Shown here: piece after piece, positions 38,301-51,838 of the stretch
How positions within the stretch are numbered: the first letter of the stretch is position 1
Layout of the letters: every line of letters begins with the position of its first letter
Assembly: GCF_900634625.1 (NCBI RefSeq)
Contig: NC_041031.1
Coordinates: forward strand, 12,978,904-13,042,903
Direction of reading: 5' to 3'
Origin: Parambassis ranga
Taxonomy: Eukaryota > Chordata > Actinopteri > Ambassidae
DNA: 64,000 nucleotides
Notes under the pieces: model-generated
Seen by the model: only the letters and a program-made list of their open reading frames with translations
The model's database searches: none
What the model was told of the DNA's origin: nothing
Translations under genes and position numbers: made by a program

Positions 38301-39789
38301 TAAGGGCTGGTTCAACGTATTAAAAGCCTTTCTCAAGTTGATTTTTCTTGTTTTTTTAAATTTTTTCAAGATCACTGATGTAACTGGGGAAAATGCAAAG
38401 TTGGCAGACACTGAGTAAAAGAAGGCATTCCCCTGTCATTGGGCAAGGCGGTGTCCACTCATGGCACGAAGTCTTAATCTGACAGGGGAAGAGAAACTAA
38501 ACCATATTCATCCCAGTCATGCCTCATTCAGTGAGCAAAAGGCTGGTTCATGCTGTGGTTACATTAGATAAAATGTATGAGATGTTCTGAGACAGGAATT
38601 TTGAACAGGTACGTTAGTTTAGGCTGTAATCTGTGAAGGAAGGTAACAAGTCATTGTAGTTCATATCACTTGCTGTATAAAGTTAATTGCTTTCAATAGA
38701 AAAGACACAAATGAAACCCCACTCCCCACTGAAATCCCACTGCCTCAAACCCTGCACTGTTCTTCACAGGTATGTTCCAGCGCCTGGACAAACTCAGAAA
38801 GAACGCCTTTGCCAGTGTCATCTTGTTTGGCACAAACAATGACAGCAGCATCTCTGGCATCTGGATCTTCAGAGGCCAGGAACTGGCCTTCACTGTAAGT
38901 AATTAAAAAGGTTGACCACAAATATGTATTAAGTAGAGATGGTACATTTTCAGTATTTGACCGATATACTGACATACATGTAGACGTCCCCTCTCATTGG
39001 GCAAGGCAGTGTCCAGTAATGGCACAAAGTCTTAATCTGATAGGGGAAGAGAATTTACTGACCATATTCATCCCAGTCATCTCTGATAAGTGAGCAAAAG
39101 GCTGGTTCATGCTGTGGTCACAAATACTATATATAGTATATATAATATATTAAAGAACAGTCTGATAGTAAATGTGGTGTAAGGTGTCTTATTTCCATGT
39201 CCTGCCATCACTGTCAAAAGCTGATGTATAAACTCTATGTAGACTTTTACATCCTTCAAATAATAATCCTTAGATTTGGCATTGTTAAATTGTCTTGAAT
39301 GCAAATCATGTGATTTTCAGGCTTCATTTGTTGGAATGTTTAATCCAACTCCACAACTTTTTTTTTTTTTTTTTTATTTTAGATACTGTATTAATCCCAG
39401 AGGGAAATTCGTTACGGCTGCTGCACAAGCAGTGTCATACAATGACTAGCAAGGCGCGCCACAGGCTAGTGTGGTTCTTGCCCAAGAACCACACAACAGT
39501 GACTAGGGAGGAGTTGAGTTGGGATCGAACCACCAACCTTCTGGTTATTGGACAACCCTGCTATCCCACTGCGCCACTGTTGCCCCTCCAGTTGACTCAC
39601 TGAATACATTTCTTTTCTTTCTCTTGCCAGCTGAGTGAAGACTGGCAGATCGACTACGAATCATACGACTGGCGCAAGCTGGATTCAGACAGTGAGGAGT
39701 GCAAGACCATGGTAAAGGAGTACTTTGCCTGGGAGGGAGACTTCAAGCACGTGGGTAAAGCCTTCAACCAGGGCAAGGTCTTCAAGTGA
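35303..39789 (+). CDS. eef1g: elongation factor 1-gamma, copy 2 (tandem duplicate lacking exon 1)
   Basis: Nine exons match copy 1 exons 2-10 in length and phase: 35303-35461, 35710-35773, 35996-36138, 36241-36384, 36488-36617, 36945-37149, 37806-37978, 38770-38894 and 39631-39789, with all splice sites intact and no stop or frameshift (433 codons). Homology to copy 1 starts only at the polypyrimidine tract before exon 2 (about 35283), and no MAAG exon is visible upstream. Translation could start at an in-frame ATG at 35252, giving 17 new residues if exon 2 is extended 5', or through the coiled-coil frame at 34207-34605. Differences from copy 1 include WRTFKA for WRAFKA, GAHLKV for GARLKV, LRFA for LRGA, TSVW for ASAW and KFFEM for KFSEM. 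AATAAA is at 39903-39908. It could be functional, chimeric or an unprocessed pseudogene. Confidence 0.8.
37390..37530 (+). ncRNA. H/ACA box snoRNA, eef1g copy 2 intron 7
   Basis: This is the duplicate of the RNA at 30823-30963, with the same stems (CCCCTGTCA / TGACAGGGG and TGGCCA / TGGCCA), H box AGAGAA, and ACA at 37525-37527. Only one or two bases differ, in the upper part of hairpin 2 (AATAGACTGG for AATAGGCTGG). Confidence 0.87.
38429..38566 (+). ncRNA. H/ACA box snoRNA, eef1g copy 2 intron 8
   Basis: This duplicate of the RNA at 32146-32283 appears unchanged across both hairpins, the H box and ACA (38561-38563), while the intron around it has gained and lost blocks of sequence. That contrast suggests the RNA part is under constraint. 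Confidence 0.87.
38987..39125 (+). ncRNA. H/ACA box snoRNA, eef1g copy 2 intron 9
   Basis: This is the duplicate of the RNA at 32695-32832. The hairpin bases (CCCCTCTCA / TGATAGGGG and TGACCA / TGGTCA) and ACA (39120-39122) are kept. The H-box region reads AGAGAATTT instead of AGAGAAATT, which leaves the box itself intact. The sequence right after the RNA is a TA-rich replacement of the copy 1 intron. Confidence 0.83.
39358..39586 (-). mobile_element. tRNA-derived SINE in the last intron of eef1g copy 2
   Basis: On the minus strand the element begins GGGGCAACAGTGGCGCAGTG, with an A-box-like TGGCGCAGTGG, and carries the B box GGTTCGATCCC (39521-39531 on the plus strand). It ends with GGGATTAATACAGTATCT and an A-rich tail, seen as T18 on the plus strand. 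Copy 1 has no insertion at the matching place (about 33071), so it inserted after, or was not shared by, the duplication. It is antisense to the host and ends about 45 bases before exon 10. Confidence 0.88.
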
Positions 39790-40659
39790 GAGGACACTGA
39801 GGCGGTCACTTCTGCTGTCCAACAATTAAACCTATGAACATTCAGCTACATGTGCTTACTTAACTGCAATGACTTGGAATGACAGTGTTTGAAGACCTGC
39901 GAAATAAAGCATTAAAGCAACACAAGGTCTGGGAGCCACGTTTCTTGGGGCATTCAAGAATGTCATACCAACTCTTATTGTAAAAAGGTATTTTTTGTGT
40001 GTAAATACACCATGTGTAGTGTAGATAGCTGTAACTAGTCCAGATGAAACAAGGCAGTGCCACGCATACAATGAAAGTTAATTTAAAAAATGCAACAAAT
40101 AACCAACAATCCAAACAATCCTCATTGTTGTATTGATTCTGTGTTTGGGCCACAGTCATCGGCTACATTTATTGATAGTAATTTGAGCCCTTGTGGTTCA
40201 TATTTTTAAATGTCTGTCTTGTGAACTGAAGAATGCATATGATCCACAAATTTATTGCACTGTTCTTTGGCGCCTGCAGGGGGCAGGCAAACACTTAATT
40301 TTAGAATATGTTGAATGGAACGCACCCAGCAGAGAAAATGACTGGGCTGTTCTCGTGGTTTAGGGAGATGAGAGTGCTTTAAACTATAGGTTCCTGTTTT
40401 GATGTCTGGACTTCCCCAAGGAGAAGAAGTCTGGAGTGAATCTTAGTTGCCCCAGAGCAAGAGTCATTACCATAAAACTTTTATGTATTGCAAACTTTCC
40501 CCCTGCTAAGACAGAACCTTAAACCTGGTCATATATGTTACTACAAACCTTAAGTGAACTTAACTCACACCTTTGTAGAAAATGGCATAATGACACTTGA
40601 TAACGACATCAGATTATTTGAGAATTATATGGTTATTACAAAGAACAATATAAAAAGGA

Positions 40660-43600
40660 GTGCTTTGACCACACCCTGCTCAAATGCAGAAATGCCAACT
40701 TTCAGAGCTTACTTCTGCAAGTTAGTATCAAATATAGAATAAAATAAATTATTTAAGAGGAACTGACATTGTCAACATGTTCTTTAGGACAGACTGAATG
40801 TTGAAATAAAGGCTTAAACCTTTGTTTCGTAATGACTGGTCCTGTACATGATTTTTGTCTGTTAATGTTGGGCTGAAAGGGCTTGGTTTTATTGGACACA
40901 CCCAAACATACGAAAGTTTGTACAACACTTTTGATGGCTGTTGTTGACTGTTCCCACACCTGCGGGCTGGCTTATCCTTCACGTCTTTGTTCTTCATTGT
41001 TGCACATTGGGTGCAGGTAAAATAAGACACCTGGTCCAGCCCATATAATGAATTTGTGTATATTCATTCCACTGCATCTTTAAAAGAGACCTGAGTGTAG
41101 TTTTAACTGTAAATGTGTTAAATTCTGAAATGCTTGGGTGGGTCTTGGGAGCTTTCTGCATGATAAATCCACACACACGTGAGAGATGCACACACACAAG
41201 AGAGGACTCTCTTCTTTGAATGAGTCAGGAGTGTCATTTTTTCCGACTTGGTAAGCATGATTCAACATCATTTTTGGCGCAACCATCTTCCACCATAGTG
41301 TTGAATCAGGGAGGCCATTTTAGTTTGTTCTGTGGTCTCATGGAAATCAGAAAATGGAAATGTTCCCACAACAGTGAAGCGCCCAAGTCCTTGAACACAT
41401 GACTCACCCATCCTGTGGATCATGGTGGAAGAGAGAGCTGAAACTTGAGCAAATAACTTCACCCACAGCCTTGCAGCAACACCGCTGATAGCTAACCCTT
41501 TGACTGCTGAAGGAAAGCGGTGTTACAAAAGGCTTTGCATGCAATCAAATGTAAAATTAAGAAGTGAGCTGAACAACATGCAGTTCTAATCTTTCTAGGG
41601 TGAGTTTTATGTGCAATAGCAGCGATATGAAATCCATAAATAGTCCGCCACTAGGCATGGTTTGTATTTAGGAACTTCAGAGTTAAAAAGCTAAACTAAA
41701 GCAAGCTACAAGAACAATAAGCAGTCTCATGCCAACAGCAACATTCTCTCTTCCAGTCCTGCCAGCCTTCCTCCCTCTTGTCTTTCTTTCTCTCTTGGCC
41801 ACACACTCACTACTTTTCCCTTCCTCTCTCCTGATCTGTGCTCTCTGGACATCGTCCTTGCACGAGGTGGGGGGATATTTTTTTTCCCTCTTAAAAGCAG
41901 TTGTAGCATTGAAGAGTGCTGGCGAGGAAGGAACAGAGAGAGAGAGAGAGACACAGAGACAGAGAGGCTGTATTGTTTCACCACACAAGGTCCCAGTGTG
42001 GCTGTCAGCCCCCAATCGGAGCTTTAGGCATGGTATGCATGTGTTGAGCATCTGGTGTTGTAAGACACACATCTGGAAAATAGTGAGGTAGTCAGTGGAC
42101 GGGCTGGAACAGCGAGGTGAAGAGCTGGGAAGTTAGAGGCTAAAATCCAACACAGTGAAGGGACCAAACTCAACACACTGTAAATTACCACAAACAATCC
42201 TCTTATATGGATATGTTATTCTGAAATCAGTGTTTTTAATTGCTTACATATAAGGCTATATATTTCCCTCGACCTCAGGCATGTTTACAGCGTCTAATTT
42301 CCAACACAAGAGTGTGTCACTGTTGTTTGTTGGTTAGAGGGATGTCTCTAAGGCAGTCAGAGACAGCACGCAGCCACCATGCTGTCCCACCCTTTAGACT
42401 TTTATGGGGTTTCCCGAGCCTCAAGTTGGGAGCTGGGCTTCAGCTCTCACACACCCACCCACCCACACACACACACTAAACTTAAGCAATAGAGGAGGTA
42501 GGAAAATGGATCCTTAGTCAGCAACTGAGGTTCACTTCACCTCGAGTGTCCTCTGCATTTTAGGTACAGCCTGTGACGTGAGACAAATACATGCAAAACA
42601 AAGGAACTACAAAACATGCAAACTTTCAATAAAAGGTTGAAATGCATATTTACATGGCGTTTGTAATGTTCATGTCTGTTCAGAGTGACAAGACTTTCTA
42701 CCCGATTGTGCATTTAAGGGCTGTTTGTGCTGCATTTTCTGTGGCATGAAAACAGAGCGTCGTAATTCAGTACTGGAATGGAATGAGGGAGGTCAAAGGT
42801 GAGTCTTCTGTGGGGAAATAGCTGAAAAAAGGCAGGGAGGGACGGGATGATACAACCCAAAGTCACCACGCTGTCATGGCTACATAACAATGCCTGCAAA
42901 TAACAACATTAGATAAATATGTGTTATAACAAACTGAGTATGTTTCCCTACAAGAGAAACCACCAGTGTAGTGTGTGTTAGAGAGGAGAGAGGAAAGTAT
43001 GTGACGTGATGAGAGGTACACAGGGAAAACAGACAGCCCCTGCTCCTTTGGACATGAAACCCCAGAGTTGCCTCTGGCTCATATTACCAGAATCTGGAGG
43101 TGGGGCATGTCGTCAAACTAAAGCAAAACTCTAATAATGCTCCACCATGTCTACCAAGAGCAGAAATATTGATCACAGTCCAGTCCAGACACAACAAAGA
43201 AACAAAACAACAATAACCACATCACAATATCTAATACATTGTTTTATTTATACTAAAATCACAAACAAAGAAAAAAACTGCAGTTGTCATTGTCTCTGCT
43301 TTACATTAAGTTCTAAAAAATTGTTTTATCTATGCCTTTCTAAACAAACAATAAACAGACACATTAAATAACAGGCCCCTTGAACAGTGGGGGTTATTAT
43401 GGCCTTCTCCTGATGGTTCTCCTCCACCTCCAGCTGGTCTATTATTCAGAGCATAGGTCAGCTGAAACTCAGACCTCACCTGGCAACAAGAAATGCTATT
43501 TTCTGATTTGCTGAGAAATTCTATTTTCTGATTGGCCGATTTGTCTCTAATTCCAGACAGCTGTAGGAGCGCCTGGCTTTGACTCGGTTATAGGATAGTC

Positions 43601-46600
43601 TTTAGGAATTTCTGTGCGGTAAAGTTAATAATTTCTCCGCGTGAGAAATGCCATGTGTGGCGTGTGAACTTCCTGTAAACTAACCCTTGTCATCAATCAA
43701 TTAAAATGTGTCATCTGTATCTGTTGTAATGAAAGCTTAAAACATTCAAAACACAAAGAGAAAGTAACAGCTATGATTCTAAGACTCAAAGTCTGTTTTA
43801 CTAATATCCTTTTAATGAAGTTAGCATGCTAACCAGCTAGCCGCAGCCTTGTGTAATACCACTTTGTACCGCAGAGTGTCAGTATAGTGTCTTACCTGCC
43901 CTCAGGCCAACAAGAGAGGAAGAAGAAACATTGACGTTGCCAGTGTTTTATGGTCATGTGAAATTAGCTGCTCCATACAGAGCGTGATTTTAGCAGCTGT
44001 ACGCGGTGTGCTCAATGCTGAAGCAAATTTATGATTTTTTTTATCACTCAATATATTTGCGCGTCAACATGGAAAAAGACGAACGCAACGCAAAAAGGAC
44101 GCGCAGGCACGGAGGTGTGTTAGCAGCTAACATCTGTGCTAGCCTAAAAGCTAATAAACAAACCCCACCTGGCGTATATTGGACTATACTACTGCAGATA
44201 GCGTGGTTGGAATTTAAAGGACTACTGCGTCTTTTTCTCATATTGACAAGACTCAGAGGCCACAGAGTTCTGGACATCACCTGGAGTGAAGGTCTACGGT
44301 AAGGCTCCTGTAGTTTCTGACTTTGCTTCTGTATTGTATAAATAGCCACTGTGTCAGGAAACATAAGCACATAACATTAGAGCACAGCACACCTGTAGCG
44401 ACCCTCTTTCTAAATACATCTTTATACTTTATTAAATAATATGCATTCTTTGTGAATAATAATAAGGGAAAAAATAAATAATAGTTGTTTTTATATTATT
44501 ATACAGGGCCTTTATTTTCTCAATGGCATATTGGTGTGTTGGGCCTTTGTTTGATGCAGGCTTGCATAAAAAAACACCTTTTTTCCCAGATAAAATAGCC
44601 ATGTTTTCGCTTTTAATAGAATGTGTATGTGTATCAGTCGATGAAGATGATGTCTAAAGTTTCATGTTGCTTTCTTCTTCAACTTTCTTTTCACATTGAC
44701 AAAACTCAAAGGCCACAGAGGTCTGGAATTTATAATTATTAGGTGTAGTGATTATTAGCTTTTTATGCATGTATTTTTAATGCTGGGCTGTACATAGGCA
44801 AACATAGGTATGTTAAAGGATTACGGATTGGCCAAGAAGTGGACCCTTTAGGCAGTGCACTATTTGCCAAGGCTATAGAATTTAGAATGTATTTGGAAAT
44901 ACTACAATTAGCTAGCCATAATTGCTTCATGATTGTGGTTTGGGTGTTTATGGAACCTTCAATGTTTAAAAGGGCCCCGGGCCATATTTTATCTCCCCAT
45001 ACAAATAAAAACATGTGGTCCTTGCAGATAAAAGAAATCAAATAGGCTACCTGCTGAGGTTTCCCTTCTTTTCAAGGTGTTCAGTGTTTAAATCTCCTTT
45101 TAATATTCTGCTAAGAAAGAAGCATTTTAGACCTGGATGAGCTGTCAGAGTAAATGGGTACCCCACCATGACTGATTGCTACGTGTATTGGCTTGCTGGT
45201 GGTTTTTGCATCTCACTCACAGAAAGAGCTGTTAGTGTTGGGACATTTATAGCTATGACTGGAATGTTCAGCTCAGAAAGGTATCTGTGTGTGCTTCAAA
45301 GCACAGAAGAAGGGAGGTGTACCACACAGAGGGAAAAAATATCCTTATTACTTCCCTTTAGATCAATAATCCAAAACAGATCATGGTGAGTGACTGTCAA
45401 ACACCAAAAGGAATGCAGCCACATAGTAATCTAATCAGATAAAAGATAAAAACACAATGGCGTTTGTAAATGACTCAAATCTGTGGAGTTACTTAACATC
45501 TGGGGGCGGATATGTTCAAATGATTGGCCAACAGTAACACACCTGAAGCCTTCAGGAACTTACTGTCACACAGTGTTGCAGCCATGGCAAGACCGAACCT
45601 GTGAGAGGTGTTCCTCACTTTGGTCTGTTTAGAAGACTCCGTAGACACAGAAAGACTGCTCAGGCAGAGTTGGAAAAACAGGAAGAGGGGAGATCATCCC
45701 CTCTAAAGACAGTTGTGAACTTTGTATAACAAAGTGGAGCATAGTTGCTTACTACATTACACTTTGTGGCATGTGATATTTATCCATACACACATAGGGC
45801 ATTGCTATGGAAACATCCTTGCAAGTACCTGCCCCCTTGCTTATTATGTTGCTATGGCAGCCATCCCAGAATAGTCTTTTTCCCCCCCTTTGGTTCCTCC
45901 CTCGTGTTCGTGACTCACAACTCGCAGTGGAAACCACAATTCAATCTGTCTCTCATTCCCCTTTTTTTCCTTACATTCTTCTCTGTACCAAAGGAACAGC
46001 TCGCCTTTCTGAATCATCAGCGTATGTGCGTGTGTGAGTTTGCAAGGGAGCACGCGCTGTGGGGAATTCCAAAAAGATTACCAGTGATGAGTTACTATGG
46101 TGATAGCAAATATCAGACGGTGTGACCTGCATGTTGCGAGATAGTGTATCTCGAGTACTGCACACTGTCATTAGCTGACTGTTGTTTCTTTGTAGGTGTT
46201 ATCTCTCCATGGATACACTCTGCTCTCAGGGGCTACTTTACGTCCACTTTGTTTTGAGAAGTCCCTGCTTGTGGTCTGGTTACTGACAGTGCTGTAGACG
46301 GCACCAAGTTGCACGTGATTGGGTACAAAGTAATAAAATGTGCATGCTGCAGTTTACTACTTGAAATGAAACTTTTTTTCCTGACATGGTGATCTAGGTT
46401 ATCTCTGTGTTCTGTTCTGATCGGTTACCTAATTTGCCATGATGGTGAAGAAAATTTAATTATCAGTGCTAATTAAAGTCAGTTAAATTAGATTATGAAC
46501 AAGGTGTTGCATACAGCAATTATAAGCAATGGAATAAGACATGCAGTATTCTATGATTCCTGGTCTGTACTCAAGAGTTACGTATACGTATTTGCATTTA

Positions 46601-49600
46601 CAGAAACAGTACACTGTGCATGAAATTGGGATATTTGTAGTGAAGTACAGAGAATTACCATCTTAGTCTGTTACAGTGAATCTTCAAGCAATTCTGTTTA
46701 CTCTTACTGTTCCCGTCACATCATTTTTCCACAGCGGCATGCATCTGTTTTCATAGAAAATGCTCTGAACACTCATTTAGGGACTAGCTGGTGGCTGGTA
46801 GCTAAAGAGCTGAAATTTTGAGTTCAGAAATGGTACTAAAAACACTAAGGATTTATTTACATTTATCAAGTGGCATAAACACTTTAAATAAAAGGACAAT
46901 GTTGCACAGTGATGGCAGATTGTGGACAATCACTTAAAACTGATTTGTCATTTCTGTGCTCACAACTTGTCCCCATTGTACAGGTACTCCCTTTGTTTAA
47001 GAACATTTTGCAGTGCAGTCACCTCTTACATTTTTTTACCAACTTTAAAGTAACACTTAAAGTGAAAATGTTTAAATTGAGGTCAGATATTTTCTCATAC
47101 CTACATCAGAATTAATTCTGTGTGCTAAAATATAATTTGTCTCAGCAATGCACAGGAAGCTTTAGTTCAACTGATGCATGCTATTTAAACCTGTTGTTTA
47201 AAATTAATCTTATGTATGGTAGTTCTATATTTGTAGGGAGTTTCCTTTAATGTTTGCACTTTCTAACCATGCACTGTGCACCAAGATGACATCAGCCTTA
47301 TATTTCTGAAGAGCAGAGTTAATCTAAATATAGGCAAAGCTGAAGTGGGCTGGCAGCCATTTACGGAAGGAGGAAATAATCTATAGGCTATAAACTCCAG
47401 GCTGCAAACATGTTTATTTGTGCTGTAAAGTTGAGCATTGTAAGTTGGAGGACTGTGAAGATTTATCTGCTTTTAGAGCTGCCTTCAGGAGGTTGGGCAA
47501 GGAACTGCAGTTTTTGGCACCTGTCTAAACCACAAACAAAGACAAATTGAAAATATCAAAGAAAAAAAAGGAGGAATAAAGGAAGCTGCTATTTTAACCA
47601 GAAATAGCAGCAGGAACATATGATAGTCACAATCCGTGATGTTTATTTTTGAAACCCTTTGACGCATCTTCTACAATAGTGCATTCATGGATCAAAAACA
47701 CAAGCAAGAGTTGACATTCTGTGATACTGACAATGCCTCTTTGACAATTGATTGTATCTTCAATATTGGTTAGCAAAACACTGGACACAATATTGTTGCA
47801 TTGTGTAACTGAATCTTGCAAAGATACAAAGAACTCTTCCATATGCACACAATCTGGTTTGTGTTTTGATTGCCTGCTATTGTCAGTCAGCTGCCCTGTT
47901 CTAAGTTAAATGACATTTTCAAATATCCACACATGCAGCACACTCTTTGACTGCAAGCAGCATCTTTGAATCTATTTGCATTCTATGCAAATCACAATTT
48001 TGCTTGAGAATCTTTACATCACTTTCAGATCAGAACAGAAGTGAAGAATATATTAGATACTTGACATATTATGTTATGTGTGTGTTATTTAAGTCGGAGA
48101 TCACATCTAACGTGCAGAATATTTCTTAGTAACATACACAACAGCAAGAAAAGATAAGATGGAGAAGAAAGGGCAGCAAACATTGAGTTAAATCCATAAA
48201 TGTGTTTTGAATAAACCCTTCTATTGTATCCTGCTCTAGCAAATTATATCAATGACTCATACAAACAGGCTGTTTGCCAAGTACACTGCTCACATTGTCT
48301 GAATTTAGGAAAGAATTTTGTTTGGTAATTGTGACATTTTGCAAAGAGATACAAGAATTTCTTCTCATTTTAATGCTTTACTGAACTGAATGTGGTTGCA
48401 GCTAGCTGATTCACATCAGGCGTTGTGTGTCTGATTAACCCTGTTACACAATCAAATGTGCAACGCCCATCTGGCTCATGTACCTGTAGGCTGCTGAAGA
48501 AATTTTGATAGAATTTAATTACTTTCCGAGTCCAGGTGTTGTGTCAGTTTGCTTTTATTAAATCACGAGTTACAGTTGTCTTAAGGGCAGTGCCATGTGA
48601 CTTCCCTTATCCTATGTGAGACATTAATCACAGACACACTCAGTCACACGCACACAAACCACACACACATGCGCGCACACATCCAACAGTCCATCCCCAT
48701 CTAATCCTCTGATTTTACTCCCCTCTGCTGTCTGAGCAGCGCTGTTTTCATTGTGGTCATGGGCCGTGACTCATCGCTCGTCTGAGCCAAGCTATTTGCA
48801 CTGGTTCGCACTGGCTGACACACCTAACACCAGGAAACACACCCATTCCCACATATCCTTGTATTCAACTAGAGTGACCTGCTACACCATAGTGACAGGC
48901 ATAGGGGACTCAATGTGTAAAAGCATGGCATTCAGCACACGTCTTTTAAGTTTCCTTTCTTCCCTTTCGTGCAGTGTGTTGTTTTTGTCCTCTGTGAGTT
49001 GATTCATCAGTTTGAGACAAACTGTTTAAGACAACTGTGCACGTTCTGAGCATTAACGAACATGTTTTACTGCTGGGATGTTGGGTGATCATAAATATTC
49101 TTGCTGGAAAGTTGTTGAGCAGCTCATAGTCTGTTTACTTGTGGACACAACATAGGAGCTGTCTGCCTGAAAAGAATGGCTGTAAGCTGAAACTGCACTT
49201 CAAAGGCAACAGGAGCCACACCTCAGCGTGAGGCAAACACACAGTTGAACAAACAGGTGCACTAGTAAAACACTGTAAAGGCAATAAAGCTTTCAAATCT
49301 TAAAAAAGTAGTAGTAGAGTATTACCCTTAAACCATATTGCCTCGTATATCGTATTTACTGACTCAATTGAACTCATTTCTGAGCCCTGCAGTAATGTGT
49401 TTTACATTGGAACATTGTTCTGCCCTTCAACATTGTTTATTCAAAACAGTGTTCGTACAGTCCAACAAGAAAAGCAATACCACACAGAGTTCTTTAGGAT
49501 CTCTGCTTATCGTCCATATGGTTCGGATTACACCTTCACTTTTATCTTAGCATGTGCACAATTACAGTACAGACAGCTACACACATGTTCACACAAACAA

Positions 49601-51400
49601 TAGGTCTCACTGTGGAAGAGCTGCACCTTGAGTTTTGGGGGCGACAAAATCTGACTGTTCTTGACTCATTGTGGTGCAATATACTGTAGTAATATGAAAA
49701 CAATGTATTGTGCGCATGTAGAAGCGTGTGTGCACCACTCCTTGTTCACTGCCCACAAAAAACGACACAGTAACTTCCTCTGTGTACACTCCCTGCAATT
49801 CCATGTTGCCGTACGCCACTATGACTTATGGAGAAGGATGTAGGGACCTATATAAATGGTGCTGGACATTTGTGTGAGAGGTGGAGAAACACAAAACACA
49901 TGTATGCATAAACATCCATATTCCACTTGACATACCAGAACTGTGTGTGAAACAATAAAACCTAAGTTATTTCCGTCACATTTTAGCCCACTTGTACCTC
50001 ATGAGTGTTACAGAATGCATGCCCTGAACATTCATTTTGAACATTCTGTTAGATTATTCTAGGTGAGTCACATACTTTAAATACTTTGAATTGCTTCGGT
50101 GTTGTCATAACTCTGTGTATGAATGTAGCGGTCACACTAGTACTGCAGACTGAACCGAGGAGTCTCACTTGTGCTGATGTTTTGTCAAAAATCGAATGAA
50201 CACAGTAACAATAATGAAAACAATAAATAATGGTTCTATCGCACATTTTATTTTCTCTCATAGCTAAATTTAACAATGGCAGCAGAAAAGCTTTTACCTT
50301 TTCTGTTTTCCCACAGTATGAAATGGATTGATGTTGTAAATAACCAGATGAATACAAGCGATTTGATTTGTCACTCTTACTGTTCTCATTGCCTGTCATC
50401 CCTCCAAAACAGATTGTGAATCCCTGACCTGCAACATTGTTTTGGTTACTGAACTATTGTTTTATCAGACATCTGCATGTGTAATCCTGTTGCTGACACG
50501 ATTATACCTATAATCCCAGGCTGAATTTGGCAACACCCAAAAGTGACTCAATAATTTATCATGTCATTTTTTTTCTTCTAGCTATCGACCACATTTACAC
50601 TCTATGGCGGCTATCTTTTTTAAAGTTTAATATTGTGAGTGAGTCTTAGCTTTAGAGCTAAGAGAGAAAAAACCAAAACCTTATTCATAGCTGTAATGCA
50701 CTTTTAACATACTTGAAATACCAGTAGGTGTGAAGAGTAGCAGGCAGTACAGCAGGAAACGTTTCACCCTTATGATACTGCAACCCAAGTATACTATTCA
50801 TACTGACAATTACACACATTACTATTATATATAATTGCTGTTTATGCTTATTGAGTGTAGACGAAGGTAGCTATCTTTATAAAGAATGTTATTAAAATCA
50901 TGAATATATTTTAAAACAGAAATTTAACTTTAAATCTGCAGTTATCGCAGCTGGTTCAAGGTTTGCATATAAAAGACTTTTATGGATCTTATCTTGTAAA
51001 CAGACACTTAGCCTTTTGTATGTGAGTAAAGGACTCACTCCTGAGTCATTTTGCTAATGATAAGTTTGAGTCAGTTTGTGCGCAGCAATCTAAATCCTCT
51101 AATGACACGTTTATGTCATTGTTTATCATATGATACTCATTTGTGGTGTGTGATGCTGTGTATTTCGATGTTATTCTAAAACGTGAAACATAAACTTCAT
51201 TGATTCAAGTTGACTGTCAGTTGTTGATAGAGGTAATGGTCAAAATTAGAATAACAAAGTAAAGTAAATATGTTTAAAAACACTCTACAACTGTGTTTTA
51301 TACAGACTTAAACTGTATACATAATTTTTAAGAATTTGATTATTCTTTAGAATAAATTTAGTAGATAATTTAAAAACACAAATGTAATGTAATTTTTTTG
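40660..51400. other. spacer between the eef1g copies and ahnak without a recognisable gene
   Basis: Open frames are short and show no known domain. Small features are a GA tract near 41938-41952, CA tracts near 42450-42478 and 48632-48672, and a 37-bp imperfect direct repeat (44238-44274 and 44691-44727). The open frame 44006-44302 ends at a donor-like GTAAGG but has no other support. Upstream regulatory sequence for ahnak may lie at the right end. Confidence 0.5.
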
Positions 51401-51429
51401 TTTCTTTTTTAGCAGAACTTTTCCTGTTG

Positions 51430-51838
51430 CATGTCATTGGAGCCCTCTGTGTTAACCAGTGGGTGGTCCCATGGCTACGGAGGACCACTCCCTCACACAG
51501 GTCCCCTCCCCTACATTCCCCTCCCTCTGCAAAGCAAGCAGGAGCCCTACCCAGCTCCCTGCCCAACCACTTTGCTCAGCCAGAGGAGCAGCCACACAGA
51601 AAAAAAGTTAAAATCAACTCAGAGACCAGGAGGGAGAGAGAGGGAGAGAGTAAGAGGGGGGGAAGAAAACGCCCTGGAAATCTGGTTGAACTGAAGTGGG
51701 AAAAGAGTGACAGAATCCTCACAGACTGCGAGGTTACGACAGTGTGAAAGTGCTTTTCTCGGGCTGGGGAAAAGGGGAGAGTTTTTCAAGGATGCTCAAG
51801 CTGGTGTGAGGCTTCTTGAGCGCAAAGAGTGCGCACAG
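51430..51838 (+). other. ahnak: probable first non-coding exon of ahnak
   Basis: A GC- and purine-rich block unlike the AT-rich surroundings ends GAGTGCGCACAG|GTAATA, a plausible donor at 51839. No convincing start codon leads into the ahnak frame. Mammalian AHNAK also has leader exons far upstream of the coding part. The 5' boundary is a guess, and the link to the exon at 58501 is inferred. Confidence 0.4.

Noticed and set aside
39521..39586. Possible tRNA gene on the minus strand (A and B box)
   Set aside because: The boxes belong to a SINE head that continues into a LINE-like tail and poly(A); no complete tRNA cloverleaf is apparent.
44006..44302. 98-codon frame with a donor-like end
   Set aside because: No partner exon, no known domain, and the surroundings look repeat-like. 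Kept only as context for the direct repeat.
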